Translations under genes and position numbers: made by a program | Notes under the pieces: model-generated | What the model saw: the letters and a program-made list of their open reading frames with translations, nothing else | Told to the model about the DNA's origin: nothing | Database searches by the model: none | Shown here: in pieces, positions 54,613-63,928 of the stretch | Layout: each line of letters starts with the position of its first letter | Numbering within the stretch: the first letter of the stretch is position 1 | Source of the DNA: Clostridiales bacterium DTU070 | GTDB lineage: Bacteria; Bacillota; Clostridia; DSM-8532 | NCBI GenBank assembly: GCA_001513105.1 | Contig: LFSH01000074.1 | Coordinates: 1 to 64,000 of the forward strand | Length of the DNA stretch: 64,000 bases | Direction: 5' to 3'

Positions 54613-57309
54613 ATGAGTTCAAAACTGATTCTTATAGATGGAAACAGTGTTTTAAACCGCGGGTTTTATGCTCTTTCCGGACGTTCAATGCTGACTACGT
54701 CCACAGGCTTATATACCAATGCGGTTTTTGCATTTGTAAACATATTGAACAAATATATCGAAGAGGAGAATCCCGGTTATATTGCCGTTGCTTTTGATCT
54801 GAAGGCGAAAACCTTCCGCCATAAACTGTACGAGCAGTATAAGGCGCAGCGCAAGGGTATGCCCGATGAGCTCGCAATGCAGCTTCCCCTGGTAAAAGAG
54901 GTTCTTCGCGCAATGAACATCACAATAATCGAGCAGGAAGGCTATGAGGCCGATGATATAATCGGAAGCCTTTCACTTAAGGCCGAGAAAGAAAATTTTG
55001 ACGTATTAATTCTGACAGGGGACAGGGACTCTTTCCAGCTCATAAGCGACAGGGTCAAGGTGATCCTTCCTTCCACAAAATCCGGCAGAACAGAAACGAA
55101 TGTATATGATAAACAGGCCATCCTGGAAAAATACGGGGTTCTTCCGCAGCAGCTTATTGATGTGAAAGGGCTTATGGGTGATTCTTCCGACAATATTCCG
55201 GGAGTACCGGGAGTTGGCGAAAAAACCGCATTAAGCCTTATTTCTGCCTATGGAACCCTTGAAGAGGTTTACGGGCATATTGATGAAATCAGGCAGCCGA
55301 AACTCAGGGCATCATTGGTTGAATACAGGGAACAGGCCTTTTTAAGCCGTACTCTTGGCACAATATGCAGGGATCTGGAATGCTGCGGCTCCCTTGAGGA
55401 CCTGAAAAGAAAAGAAATAAACCGCGCAGAGCTGTTAAATGTTTTCAGAAAACTTGAGTTTGACAGCCTGATTTCCAAAATGGATCTTTTGTCTGTAAGG
55501 GACGAAGAGCTGCCGTCAACACTGAAGGAACTTGATATAACCCGTATCAGAACGAGGGAGGAACTGGCTGAATGGCTTCCCTGGCTTCTGAAACAGGAAA
55601 CCGTTGCAGTTCTCCAGCTGATGGACAGGGAGGATTCATTCAGTTCCAGCCTTTCAGGCCTTGCAATATGCATTGGTGACAAAGTACTCTATATTGAAAC
55701 AGGCAATGAGCTTCCTGAACAGCTTATTGCATCAGAATTGAAGGAATTGTGGCAGAACGGCAATATCCAGAAAGCAGGGCACAACATCAAGGAGTTCATA
55801 ACCTGGCTTTTCAGGCATGACATTGATTTTAACGGACTTATCTTTGACACAATGATTGCAGAGTATTTGATAGACTCGCTCAGAAGCAGCTACCCGATAA
55901 CAAACCTTTCGTGGAAATACCTGAATCGTACCGTTCCGTCGCTGGATGAGCTCCTCGGTAAGGGAAAAGGGCTGAAAAAGTATTCAGAGATTTCGCCCGA
56001 CAAGCTGTGCGAGTATAGTGTCCATAACGTAAAAGCCGTTTATGACCTGTGGCAGCTTCAGAAAAAAGTGCTCAGGGACAATCAGCAGGAAGATTTGTTC
56101 AACAACATAGAACTGCCCCTTGTGACCGTTCTTGCCAGTATGGAGTACCATGGATTCAAGGTGGACGCCGGGATACTTCACGAGTACGGGGAGGTTCTTT
56201 CAACCCGGATAAAGGCTCTTGAAAAGGCAATTTACATGCTGGCAGGGGAAGAGTTTAATATAAACTCCACAAAACAGCTCGGAGCCATACTGTTTGAAAA
56301 GCTGAACCTTCCTGCGGTAAAAAAGACCAAAACCGGGTATTCCACCGATGTGGAAGTCCTTGAAGAGCTTTATCACAAGCACGAAATAATCCCATGTATT
56401 ATTGAATACCGCCAGCTTACAAAGCTGTATACAACCTATGCCGAAGGCCTTGAAAAGGTGATAAATCCCGTTACAGGCAAGATACATTCCAGCTTCAACC
56501 AGACTGTAACTGCTACCGGTCGCATCAGCAGTACCGAACCCAATCTGCAGAACATACCCGTCCGCCATGAAATGGGAAGGGAAATCCGGAAGGCCTTTAT
56601 TCCGTCTTCGGAAAATGCAGTTTTTGTCGATGCCGACTATTCTCAGATTGAGCTGCGCGTTCTTGCCCATATAACCGGCGATGAAGCCTTAATAAATGCG
56701 TTCAGAAACGGGGAGGATATCCACACTTCCACTGCATCGCTGGTATTTGAAGTGGACAGCGAGCATGTTACGCCCGAGCTCCGCAGAAGAGCCAAGGCGG
56801 TGAATTTCGGCATTGTGTATGGTATCAGCGACTACGGCCTGGCAAGGGACTTGGGGATTACGCGGAAAGAAGCAAAACGGTATATTGACGGATATTTTGA
56901 AAAGTATCCGAAGGTAAAGGAATACGTTGATGAAATTGTACGTATCGGTCAGGAACAGGGATATGTGGAAACCCTGTTCCACAGAAGAAGATATCTTCCC
57001 GAGCTTGCGTCGAAGAATTTCCACCAGCGTTCTTTCGGGAAAAGGGTTGCGATGAACACGCCCATTCAGGGAACTGCCGCCGATATAATAAAGATTGCGA
57101 TGGTTAAGGTTTACAGAGCGCTGAAAGAATCAGGCCTAAAATCCAGGTTGATTTTGCAGGTACACGATGAGCTGGTTGTGGAAACCTTCATGGATGAACT
57201 TGAGACCGTAAAACAGCTTGTGAGAAAAAGCATGGAAGAGGCGGCAGAACTGAGCGTTCCGCTTATTGTAAATGTCTCGACAGGACGAAACTGGTATGAG
57301 GCTTACTGA
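54613..57309 (+). CDS. polA: DNA polymerase I
   Basis: 898 residues. N-terminal 5'-3' exonuclease (LILIDGNSVLNRGFYAL, DLKAKTFRHKLYEQYKAQR, GLMGDSSDNIPGVPGVGEKTA), a central 3'-5' exonuclease-like domain in which the first acidic motif is missing (VAVLQLMDREDSF), so proofreading is probably absent as in Bacillus PolI, and a complete polymerase domain (DADYSQIELRVLAHI, RRAKAVNFGIVYG, LQVHDELVVE). Start ATG 54613 behind CCGGAGGGAC. coaE follows 26 bp after its stop, an order common in Firmicutes. Confidence 0.95.
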   Translation: MSSKLILIDGNSVLNRGFYALSGRSMLTTSTGLYTNAVFAFVNILNKYIEEENPGYIAVAFDLKAKTFRHKLYEQYKAQRKGMPDELAMQLPLVKEVLRAMNITIIEQEGYEADDIIGSLSLKAEKENFDVLILTGDRDSFQLISDRVKVILPSTKSGRTETNVYDKQAILEKYGVLPQQLIDVKGLMGDSSDNIPGVPGVGEKTALSLISAYGTLEEVYGHIDEIRQPKLRASLVEYREQAFLSRTLGTICRDLECCGSLEDLKRKEINRAELLNVFRKLEFDSLISKMDLLSVRDEELPSTLKELDITRIRTREELAEWLPWLLKQETVAVLQLMDREDSFSSSLSGLAICIGDKVLYIETGNELPEQLIASELKELWQNGNIQKAGHNIKEFITWLFRHDIDFNGLIFDTMIAEYLIDSLRSSYPITNLSWKYLNRTVPSLDELLGKGKGLKKYSEISPDKLCEYSVHNVKAVYDLWQLQKKVLRDNQQEDLFNNIELPLVTVLASMEYHGFKVDAGILHEYGEVLSTRIKALEKAIYMLAGEEFNINSTKQLGAILFEKLNLPAVKKTKTGYSTDVEVLEELYHKHEIIPCIIEYRQLTKLYTTYAEGLEKVINPVTGKIHSSFNQTVTATGRISSTEPNLQNIPVRHEMGREIRKAFIPSSENAVFVDADYSQIELRVLAHITGDEALINAFRNGEDIHTSTASLVFEVDSEHVTPELRRRAKAVNFGIVYGISDYGLARDLGITRKEAKRYIDGYFEKYPKVKEYVDEIVRIGQEQGYVETLFHRRRYLPELASKNFHQRSFGKRVAMNTPIQGTAADIIKIAMVKVYRALKESGLKSRLILQVHDELVVETFMDELETVKQLVRKSMEEAAELSVPLIVNVSTGRNWYEAY

Positions 57310-57335
57310 GATATTCAGCAGGACGGAAACGGGTG

Positions 57336-57944
57336 ATGGGTTTGCTAATAATAGGTGTTACCGGGGGCATTGGTTCAGGAAAGAGTACTGTTGTCCGTAT
57401 TCTCCAGAAATACGGGGCCGACGTGATTTTTGCAGATGATGTGGCAAAGGAAATGACCGAGCCGGGTATGCCTGCATATAAGGAAATCATCAAACATTTC
57501 GGCGCCGGTATAATCGGGGAAGACAAAAGGATTGACAGAAAGAAACTGGCCGATATTGTTTTTTCAGACAGTGCCGAACTACAGGTTCTGAACAGATTAA
57601 CCCATTCAATTGTGGTGGAAAGAATCAGGGAACTGGTAGACGGTTATCGTAATTCCGGGAGCAAAATGGTTGTTGTTGAAGCCATCGTACCCGTTGAGCA
57701 TGGTTTCCTGGATCTTGTCGATTCCGTCTGGGTGGTTCTGGCAGACCAGTCATCAAGAATTGAAAGGGTTATGAAAAGAAGCCGTATGACGTATGAAGAA
57801 GCCGAAAGAAGGATTAAGTCCCAGATGTCGGATGATATGTATATATCAATTGCTGATCAAATAATATATAACAATGGCTCATTGGAAGAATTAGAGGAGA
57901 AAGTCCGGGGTTTGTTGAAGGATGAGAATTATAGCCTGCCATAA
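57336..57944 (+). CDS. coaE: Dephospho-CoA kinase
   Basis: 202-residue P-loop kinase that phosphorylates dephospho-CoA in the last step of coenzyme A synthesis. The Walker A GVTGGIGSGKSTV is at the N-terminus, with DADDVAKE-like FADDVAKEMTEPG and the lid region RMKRSRMTYEEAE. ATG 57336 is used; GTG 57333 and TTG 57342 are possible. It lies between polA and a lytic transglycosylase gene whose start overlaps its end by 23 bases. Confidence 0.93.
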   Translation: MGLLIIGVTGGIGSGKSTVVRILQKYGADVIFADDVAKEMTEPGMPAYKEIIKHFGAGIIGEDKRIDRKKLADIVFSDSAELQVLNRLTHSIVVERIRELVDGYRNSGSKMVVVEAIVPVEHGFLDLVDSVWVVLADQSSRIERVMKRSRMTYEEAERRIKSQMSDDMYISIADQIIYNNGSLEELEEKVRGLLKDENYSLP

Positions 57945-58497
57945 AAAAAGGCTTTCATATATTGGTGGTATTCTAATTTTTTTTATACTGGTTTTTGCCG
58001 TGGGTCCTGCAATATTAAGAAGCATGTTTCCGACCCCGCATCTTGGTTTCGTTGAAAAATACGCCAGGGACAACCGGATAAAGGCAACGATGGTGTATGC
58101 CGTGATCAAGGCGGAAAGCGGGTTCAGAAGCAGCGTGGTTTCTCCGAAGGGCGCGGTGGGACTTATGCAAATCACCGAGCCTACCGGTGAATGGATAGCA
58201 TCCGAACTGGGGGTACACGGCTTTACAGCCGATGCGCTTACCGATCCGGAACTGAATATCATGTTCGGCTGCTGGTATTTGTCGTACCTGTTGAAAAGGT
58301 TCAACGGGAACAGCGAGTTGGCGCTGGCAGCCTATAACGCGGGTGAGGGAACGGTAAACAGGTGGCTTGATTCGGGTGCTATTGAATGGAAAGATTCCCG
58401 TATAATATCACTGCCGTATAAAGAGACAGAACAATACCTTGTCCGTGTTAACAGGATTTATTTTGTATATAAAACCCTTTACCCCGAGCTGGATTAG
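57922..58497 (+). CDS. Membrane-anchored lytic transglycosylase (Slt-type)
   Basis: 191 residues. An N-terminal signal anchor (residues 12-33, SYIGGILIFFILVFAVGPAIL) precedes a lysozyme-like SLT domain with the catalytic Glu in IKAESGFRSSVVSPKGAVGLMQI and later AAYNAGEGTVNRWL. Such enzymes cleave peptidoglycan glycan strands to 1,6-anhydro ends at the cell surface. The gene overlaps coaE by 23 bases and so is translated from the same message. Confidence 0.92.
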   Translation: MRIIACHKKRLSYIGGILIFFILVFAVGPAILRSMFPTPHLGFVEKYARDNRIKATMVYAVIKAESGFRSSVVSPKGAVGLMQITEPTGEWIASELGVHGFTADALTDPELNIMFGCWYLSYLLKRFNGNSELALAAYNAGEGTVNRWLDSGAIEWKDSRIISLPYKETEQYLVRVNRIYFVYKTLYPELD

Positions 58498-58706
58498 TGC
58501 TAAACTTTGAATGACGGGGATATACATAAAAATTTTACAGGGACGGTATAGCCTGTAATTGTGGAATAATAAGGTACAGGTATATTTTTTGGGGAATTTA
58601 TCCTTGATTTTATTCTACGGTCTGATAAAATTAATATGATAAATTTGTAACAAACTTAAATCTTTGTTTAGGTTTTAATATTTTGAATGAATAGGAGTGA
58701 ATGGAA

Positions 58707-59636
58707 GTGCCGTTAGTATCAACAAAGGAAATGTTCAAAAAAGCATATGAAGGAGGCTATGCCATCGGCGCCTTCAATGTAAACAATATGGAGATTATCC
58801 AGGGAATTACCGAAGCAGCAAAGGAAGTTAATGCACCTCTGATTCTTCAGGTATCCGCAGGCGCACGTAAGTACGCAAACCATACCTACCTTATGAAGCT
58901 GATTGAAGCAGCAATTATCGAAACAGATCTTCCGATTGCAGTGCACCTTGACCATGGTGATTCTTTCGAACTTTGTAAATCCTGTATAGACGGAGGATTT
59001 ACATCGGTTATGATAGATGCTTCGCATCTACCCTTCGAAGAAAACATAAAGCTGACGAAGCAGGTCGTAGATTATGCCCATCCGAGGGGTGTTGCTGTAG
59101 AGGCTGAACTGGGACGCCTGGCCGGTGTTGAGGACGATGTAAAGGTAGCCGCAGAAGATGCAATTTACACTGATCCAAAGGAAGTTGAAGAGTTTGTAGA
59201 GCGTACCGGTGTTGACTCATTGGCGATAGCAATTGGAACAAGCCATGGCGCTTACAAGTTCAAGGGCGAAGCAAAACTTCGTTTCGATATCCTTGAAGAG
59301 GTACAGAGAAGGCTTCCTGGATTCCCGATAGTTCTGCATGGAGCATCTTCAGTTATTCCTGAATATGTAGAAACTATCAACAAGTTTGGCGGACAGATGC
59401 CCGGTGCAAAGGGAGTACCCGAAGATATGCTCCGCAAGGCTGCATCAATGGCAGTTTGCAAGATTAATATCGACTCCGACCTCCGCCTTGCAATGACCGC
59501 AACAATCCGCAAGGTATTTGCGGAGAACCCGGCTGAATTCGACCCGAGAAAATACCTTGGGCCGGCAAGGGAAGAAATTAAAAAACTTGTAAAGCATAAA
59601 CTGATTAATGTTCTTGGTTGTGCAGGCAAAGCATAA
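58707..59636 (+). CDS. fba: Class II fructose-bisphosphate aldolase
   Basis: About 309 residues. Zinc-dependent aldolase of glycolysis/gluconeogenesis. Blocks GAFNVNNMEI, VHLDHGDSFE (zinc and catalytic Asp), EAELGRLAGVEDD, GTSHGAYKF (zinc His), LHGASSV (zinc His) and KINIDSDLR are all present. GTG 58707 (MPLVSTKEM) is preferred over ATG 58701 because AGGAG is 9 bases upstream of it. A single-gene unit ended by a hairpin. Confidence 0.95.
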   Translation: MPLVSTKEMFKKAYEGGYAIGAFNVNNMEIIQGITEAAKEVNAPLILQVSAGARKYANHTYLMKLIEAAIIETDLPIAVHLDHGDSFELCKSCIDGGFTSVMIDASHLPFEENIKLTKQVVDYAHPRGVAVEAELGRLAGVEDDVKVAAEDAIYTDPKEVEEFVERTGVDSLAIAIGTSHGAYKFKGEAKLRFDILEEVQRRLPGFPIVLHGASSVIPEYVETINKFGGQMPGAKGVPEDMLRKAASMAVCKINIDSDLRLAMTATIRKVFAENPAEFDPRKYLGPAREEIKKLVKHKLINVLGCAGKA

Positions 59637-59663
59637 TTCATTATACAGGTAACAGTTTTTTAG

Positions 59664-59698
59664 GAGAAGGCGCAGTTTTCACAAACTGTGCCTTTTCT
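59664..59698 (+). terminator. Terminator of fba
   Basis: AGAAGGCGCAGTTT / AAACTGTGCCTTTTCT stem with a 4-base loop. The remaining gap to 60020 holds no recognisable gene. Confidence 0.75.
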
Positions 59699-60020
59699 GA
59701 TGCATATGCAAAAACCGGTTACGGGTTTGGTATTACCCTTCCTGCAGACAGTTTCATTTATGAGGCTGCATCTCTCAGTTGTGGAAAAAGTCATTATATT
59801 ATAGCTTACTAATGGAATCTTAAGAAAATTTTAATGATTTGTCCTATTTGATTTTAATTTTTTGAGGTGCATAATGGTATATAGAGAAGGATGCAGTAAT
59901 TTAATGAATACGGTACCATACTTATCCAGCAATATTACGTAATATAATTGATATGGTTTTTTGCCGGCGGCATCAGATGGTTCTTAGGGGGAATTACCCT
60001 ATACGGAGGCGTATTGTTTT

Positions 60021-61091
60021 ATGCATATTGAAAATATAAAACATATTAACCGGAAATCACTGGTAAGTGGAGCTTTTATCCTATTTATCCTGACTGTAAT
60101 GATTCTTATACTGTTCAAAAGCTACAGTATAAGTGAAATACAGGCTTTATTCCTGAAATTGAAAACCGGGTGGCTGCTTGCGGCGATCGGATGTATTCTC
60201 TTTTCATACTTATCCGAAATGATGTGTTTTTATGAGATAACCAAAAAAATACACGGAAAAGCATCACTGCGCACTTCCTTTCGTGTTACGATGGCTGGTG
60301 TATATTTTAACTCGGTAACACCGTTTGCCTGCGGCGGAGAACCCTTCCAGGTAAACTGTCTTATGAAATACGGGGTACCAATGGGAAGCTGTGCAAACAT
60401 TATCATGGTAAAATCCACGGTTTACCAGGCATCAGTTTTCCTTACCAGTATTGCTGCCTTAATTTTCAACGCAGCATCACTGAACCGCCTGGTAGACAAG
60501 TTCGGCCTGTTTTTCATAACAGGGGCTGCGATAAACTTTACCGTTATATTGTTTTTTGTATTATTCCTCGTAAACAAAAATGCTGCAAGAAAAGCCGTAA
60601 ACTTTGTTTTTAAACTGCTTGCGAAATGCCGTATAATAAAAAACCCTGAAAAATACAGCAAGAAAAAGGAAGAAGGGCTTGAATGTTTTAACAGGGCAAG
60701 CCGGATGATATTCACCGATGCCCGCGTTATCGCAAAGGTTATTTTTTACCAGCTGCTGAACCTGTCTTTTATATATGTTGTTCCATATTTTCTCCTTATC
60801 TCGCTCGAAGGGAAATACGGTTATTTCTGGGACATAATAACCTCGCAGGCGGTTTTGAGACAGATAACCAGTTATATACCCTCTCCGGGTGCTTCCGGCG
60901 GGACCGAAGGAATAAGTTATTTCTTCTTCAGGAATTTCTTTACAAGGACTCCTGTTGTATCTGTGATACTTATATGGAGAATTCTTACCTATTATTTCAA
61001 TATTGTTTTCAGCGGACTGTACCTTGCATTTATCGAGGCCAGGAAAGCAAAACGAAAAACAGGGTACCTGGAATCCAGGAAAGCGGCCTGA
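60021..61091 (+). CDS. Flippase-like/lysylphosphatidylglycerol synthase TM-region protein
   Basis: 356-residue membrane protein of the UPF0104 (LPG_synthase_TM) family with eight or so predicted helices. Conserved stretches are NSVTPFACGGEPFQVNCL and SYIPSPGASGGTEG. The family includes the flippase domain of MprF and glycolipid-related proteins; no synthase domain is attached here. Start ATG 60021 behind GGAGGCGT. The stop lies 30 bp before a response regulator gene that may have been cotranscribed. Confidence 0.87.
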   Translation: MHIENIKHINRKSLVSGAFILFILTVMILILFKSYSISEIQALFLKLKTGWLLAAIGCILFSYLSEMMCFYEITKKIHGKASLRTSFRVTMAGVYFNSVTPFACGGEPFQVNCLMKYGVPMGSCANIIMVKSTVYQASVFLTSIAALIFNAASLNRLVDKFGLFFITGAAINFTVILFFVLFLVNKNAARKAVNFVFKLLAKCRIIKNPEKYSKKKEEGLECFNRASRMIFTDARVIAKVIFYQLLNLSFIYVVPYFLLISLEGKYGYFWDIITSQAVLRQITSYIPSPGASGGTEGISYFFFRNFFTRTPVVSVILIWRILTYYFNIVFSGLYLAFIEARKAKRKTGYLESRKAA

Positions 61092-61123
61092 CAATATCAG
61101 AATTTAATGCGGGGGTTGAATGC

Positions 61124-61843
61124 ATGGCATATAATGTGCTGATTTGTGATGACGAGAAGGATATCGTTTCAGCGCTTAAAATATACCTGTCTTCAGAAAA
61201 CTATAATACCTTTGAGGCTTACACCGGCGAGGAATCTTTAAAGATTATTGAAAACAATGATATCCATCTTGTGCTGATGGACATAATGATGCCGGAGATG
61301 GACGGGCTTACAGCAATGGTAAAACTTCGCGAAAAGTACAATATTCCTGTTATACTGCTCACTGCCAAAAGTGAAGATACGGATAAAATACTTGGTCTTA
61401 ACATCGGCGCCGATGATTATATCACAAAACCTTTTAATCCTGTTGAAGTACTTGCAAGGGTTAAATCCCAGCTCAGGCGGTACATGCAGCTTGGAGGCGG
61501 TAATGTAAAGCCTTCGCATCTCGTCATCGGCGGGATTGAGATGGATGATAAGGCAAAAGCGGTAACTGTTGACGGCGATATGATAAGTTTAACCCCGAAG
61601 GAATATGAAATACTGAAACTCTTGATGGAAAACCCTGGCCAGGTTTTTTCACCAAAGGAAATATACAAGCGGGTATGGAATGACAACCCGTATGGTTCCG
61701 AAAGTACGGTAGCGGTTCACATTCGCGCGACCGTTTCTGGGCATTCACACGATATCTTTTTTTATAGATCAAGTGTTTTAAGTAGAACAAGTGTTTTAAG
61801 ATATCGTGCAATGCGAGGAAACTTTCAGCGAAGTGCGGCTTAA
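61124..61843 (+). pseudogene. OmpR-type response regulator, 3' end replaced by repeat
   Basis: The receiver domain is intact: phosphorylated Asp in LVLMDIMMPEMDG, Thr in LLTAKS, Lys in YITKPF. The winged helix begins normally (GIEMDDKAKAVTVDG, LTPKEYEILKLLMENPGQVFSPKEIYKRVW, SESTVAVHIR), then at about 61727 homology stops and the frame runs into palindromic repeat sequence for 38 unrelated residues (ATVSGHSHD onward) before a stop at 61843. Lost are the C-terminal recognition-helix end and hairpin wing (roughly 25 residues) and any partner kinase gene. DNA binding is probably impaired. Start ATG 61124. Confidence 0.85.
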
Positions 61844-62064
61844 AGATGGGCAAAAGGAAGCGAGGATAAGCAAGCCGACGTGAGCAAAAATGCTACATAC
61901 TTTTTTGGTTTTAAAATATTTCTGCGAATTTCTGCTTGCTCGTGCTGAACTGTCAAATGCGCTTACAGATATTTGTGCAATGTAAGGAAACTTTCAGCAG
62001 AATACGGATTGGAGATAGACAGCCTGAGCAAGGATTAGCAGGCCGGCGGAGCAAAAACTCAACA
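61727..62064 (-). repeat. Palindromic repeat cluster 3 (reverse orientation)
   Basis: Units of the same family as clusters 1 and 2 but inverted. A partial unit covers 61727-61756 (ending at GATATC), a full-length diverged unit 61800 to about 61977, and a partial one 61978 to about 62064. Between the first two lies a short direct repeat (AAGTGTTTTAAG twice, 61770-61800). The cluster begins inside the coding frame of the response regulator gene. The rest of the gap up to 62242 shows nothing else. Confidence 0.85.
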
Positions 62065-62242
62065 TACTGTATAAAAAACGGGTTGAAATGAAATACCTTT
62101 TATTACATAATAGATATGGCCTGATTATCAGGAAATGGCAATTTTGAAGCAGTAAATGAAATTCAGCCAGCTGCTTCTTTTTGTATTCTCGCAGGCAAAT
62201 TTTTGCAGTTGACTGAAAATAATCAGGATTGGGGAGATTGCA

Positions 62243-62998
62243 TTGATACCTGAAACTCTATATAAAAACAGTTATACCATCGGCTACCGGGATGTTGATT
62301 TTAACGGGAACCTGAGGCTCAGCGCGTTGTTTGGTTATTTCCAGGACACTGCAGGCATGAATGTTGAAAGCCTTGGAATAGGAGTGGAAACTCTTTCAAA
62401 AAAATATTCGGCTGCATGGGTGCTGACCAAAATACTGGTGGAGATTAACAGGTTCCCCGGTTGGAATGAGAAAATTACAGTCGAAACCTGGCCGCATGAG
62501 CCGAAGAAGTATGAGTTTGACAGGGATTTCAGGGTAAGGGACGAAAAAGGCGGCATAATAGCCTCGGCAATATCAAACTGGGTACTGCTGGACATTAATA
62601 CAAGGGAGATAAAAAAGAGCGACGTTATTTTTTCAGATTATCCCAAATTTGACTTTATCGAAGAACGCGCGCTGAACAGCCGCCTCCGTAAATTGAAGCC
62701 CTTCGGACAGCTAAATTCAGTTTACAGGAAGGTTATCGGTTACAGCGACACCGATGTAAACGGGCATATTAACAATGCAAGGTATATTGATTACATTATG
62801 GACTGTTTTTCGATGGAGGAACATAAAAAACATACCGTGAAATCAATCCAGGTAAACTATATTAAAGAGGTTTTCCCGGGGGATGCATTAATTCTTTATA
62901 AAGATGTATCGAAAGCCGGTTCAAACCTGATTTATATTGAAGGAGCAAATGAAGCGGACCAAAAGCCTGTATTCAGTGCTGAACTTGAAATTGTATAA
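62243..62998 (+). CDS. Acyl-ACP thioesterase
   Basis: 251-residue double hot-dog thioesterase (PF01643). The N-terminal half carries YRDVDFNGNLRLSALFGYFQD, the C-terminal half YSDTDVNGHINNARYIDYIMD with the catalytic Asn/His pair, and a TWPHEPKKYEFDRDF-like block between. It releases free fatty acids from acyl-ACP in the cytoplasm. TTG 62243 follows GGGGAGATTGCA. It stands alone, downstream of repeat cluster 3, with a hairpin after it. Confidence 0.9.
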   Translation: MIPETLYKNSYTIGYRDVDFNGNLRLSALFGYFQDTAGMNVESLGIGVETLSKKYSAAWVLTKILVEINRFPGWNEKITVETWPHEPKKYEFDRDFRVRDEKGGIIASAISNWVLLDINTREIKKSDVIFSDYPKFDFIEERALNSRLRKLKPFGQLNSVYRKVIGYSDTDVNGHINNARYIDYIMDCFSMEEHKKHTVKSIQVNYIKEVFPGDALILYKDVSKAGSNLIYIEGANEADQKPVFSAELEIV

Positions 62999-63050
62999 AA
63001 CCTGCTGTAATGCGGGCCGGGATATATTATCAGCAAGGCCGGTACATAAT

Positions 63051-63080
63051 AACAGGTGGAGTTTTTTACTCCACCTGTAT
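63051..63080. terminator. Hairpin between thioesterase and cupin genes
   Basis: ACAGGTGGAG / CTCCACCTGT perfect 10-bp stem; the T-run is in the loop rather than after it. It sits between convergent genes and may serve both. Confidence 0.6.
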
Positions 63081-63093
63081 ATAAGTAAGCCGG

Positions 63094-63432
63094 TTACGGG
63101 TTAAAGACCACAACCAGCAGCATTTTAAACTGTTCCTTTGCCAGTAACGCATGAGGAATACCTGCCGGCATTACTATTGTTTCTCCCTTTGTTACGTTAA
63201 ACACTTCTTCACCTATTGTTATTTCGGCTTCCCCGTCAAGAATGTAAACCAAAGCATCCCCGGTAGATGAGTGTGAGCTGATTTCTTCACCTTTATCAAA
63301 GGCAAACAAGGTTAAACTTACATTTTTGCCCTGTGACAGGGTTCTGCTTACAACCTGGCCTTCCTGGTAGGCTACCAGGTCTTCCATGTTCAGTGCTTTT
63401 GAAAATTCTATGTTTTTAATGCGTTTTTCCAT
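63094..63432 (-). CDS. Cupin domain protein
   Basis: 112-residue single-cupin protein. Motif 1 is degenerate (ISSHSSTGDALVYILDGEAE) with one His; motif 2 is VMPAGIPHALLA. Small cupins of this type act as metal-dependent sensors or enzymes of unknown substrate. Start ATG 63432 on the minus strand behind AAGGAGGGTG. It lies between the thioesterase gene and repeat cluster 4. Confidence 0.85.
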   Translation of the reverse strand: MEKRIKNIEFSKALNMEDLVAYQEGQVVSRTLSQGKNVSLTLFAFDKGEEISSHSSTGDALVYILDGEAEITIGEEVFNVTKGETIVMPAGIPHALLAKEQFKMLLVVVFNP

Positions 63433-63519
63433 AGTACACCCTCCTTCAATACCATTTTACCCATTAAACCAATAATATCACATGCAAATTTGCACTTCGG
63501 TATCGCAGGATACATTTTG

Positions 63520-63840
63520 GAGCATTGCACGATATCTGCAAATACCTAATCTGTTATGGTAAAGAAAAGATACCGTGCAATGCCCGGAAACAGTCGCTTC
63601 GTTTGCAAGAGCTGTGCGGTTCAGCTCGGGCAAGCCGAAATTAGAAAAATGCATATGAAACGAATATGTATGCAGCATTTTTGCTCCGTCGGCTTGCTTG
63701 TCCTTGCTTCTTTCCGCCCATCTCTAAGCTGCACTCCGCTAAAAATTTCTTTACATTACATGATATTTCTAAAACCTGAAGGTTAAGCTGCCATGCAAAA
63801 CCGGAAACAGTTGCTGAATATGCAGGAGCTGAGTCCACAC
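63520..63840 (+). repeat. Palindromic repeat cluster 4 (one full, two partial units)
   Basis: The right end of a unit lies at about 63520-63536 (GCATTGCACGATATC), a full unit at 63569-63767, and a degraded left part at about 63790-63835 before the final gene. The outer end of the full unit is diverged (ACATGATATT). Orientation is the same as clusters 1 and 2. This fills the gap 63433-63928 apart from a probable promoter region for the last gene. Confidence 0.85.
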
Positions 63841-63928
63841 CTGTTGTTAAAAATATGGTAACAATGTTCAATAAAGTCTGCTATAATATACTCGTTATAT
63901 CATATTACGGTTCAGGTGGGATTTTGAT

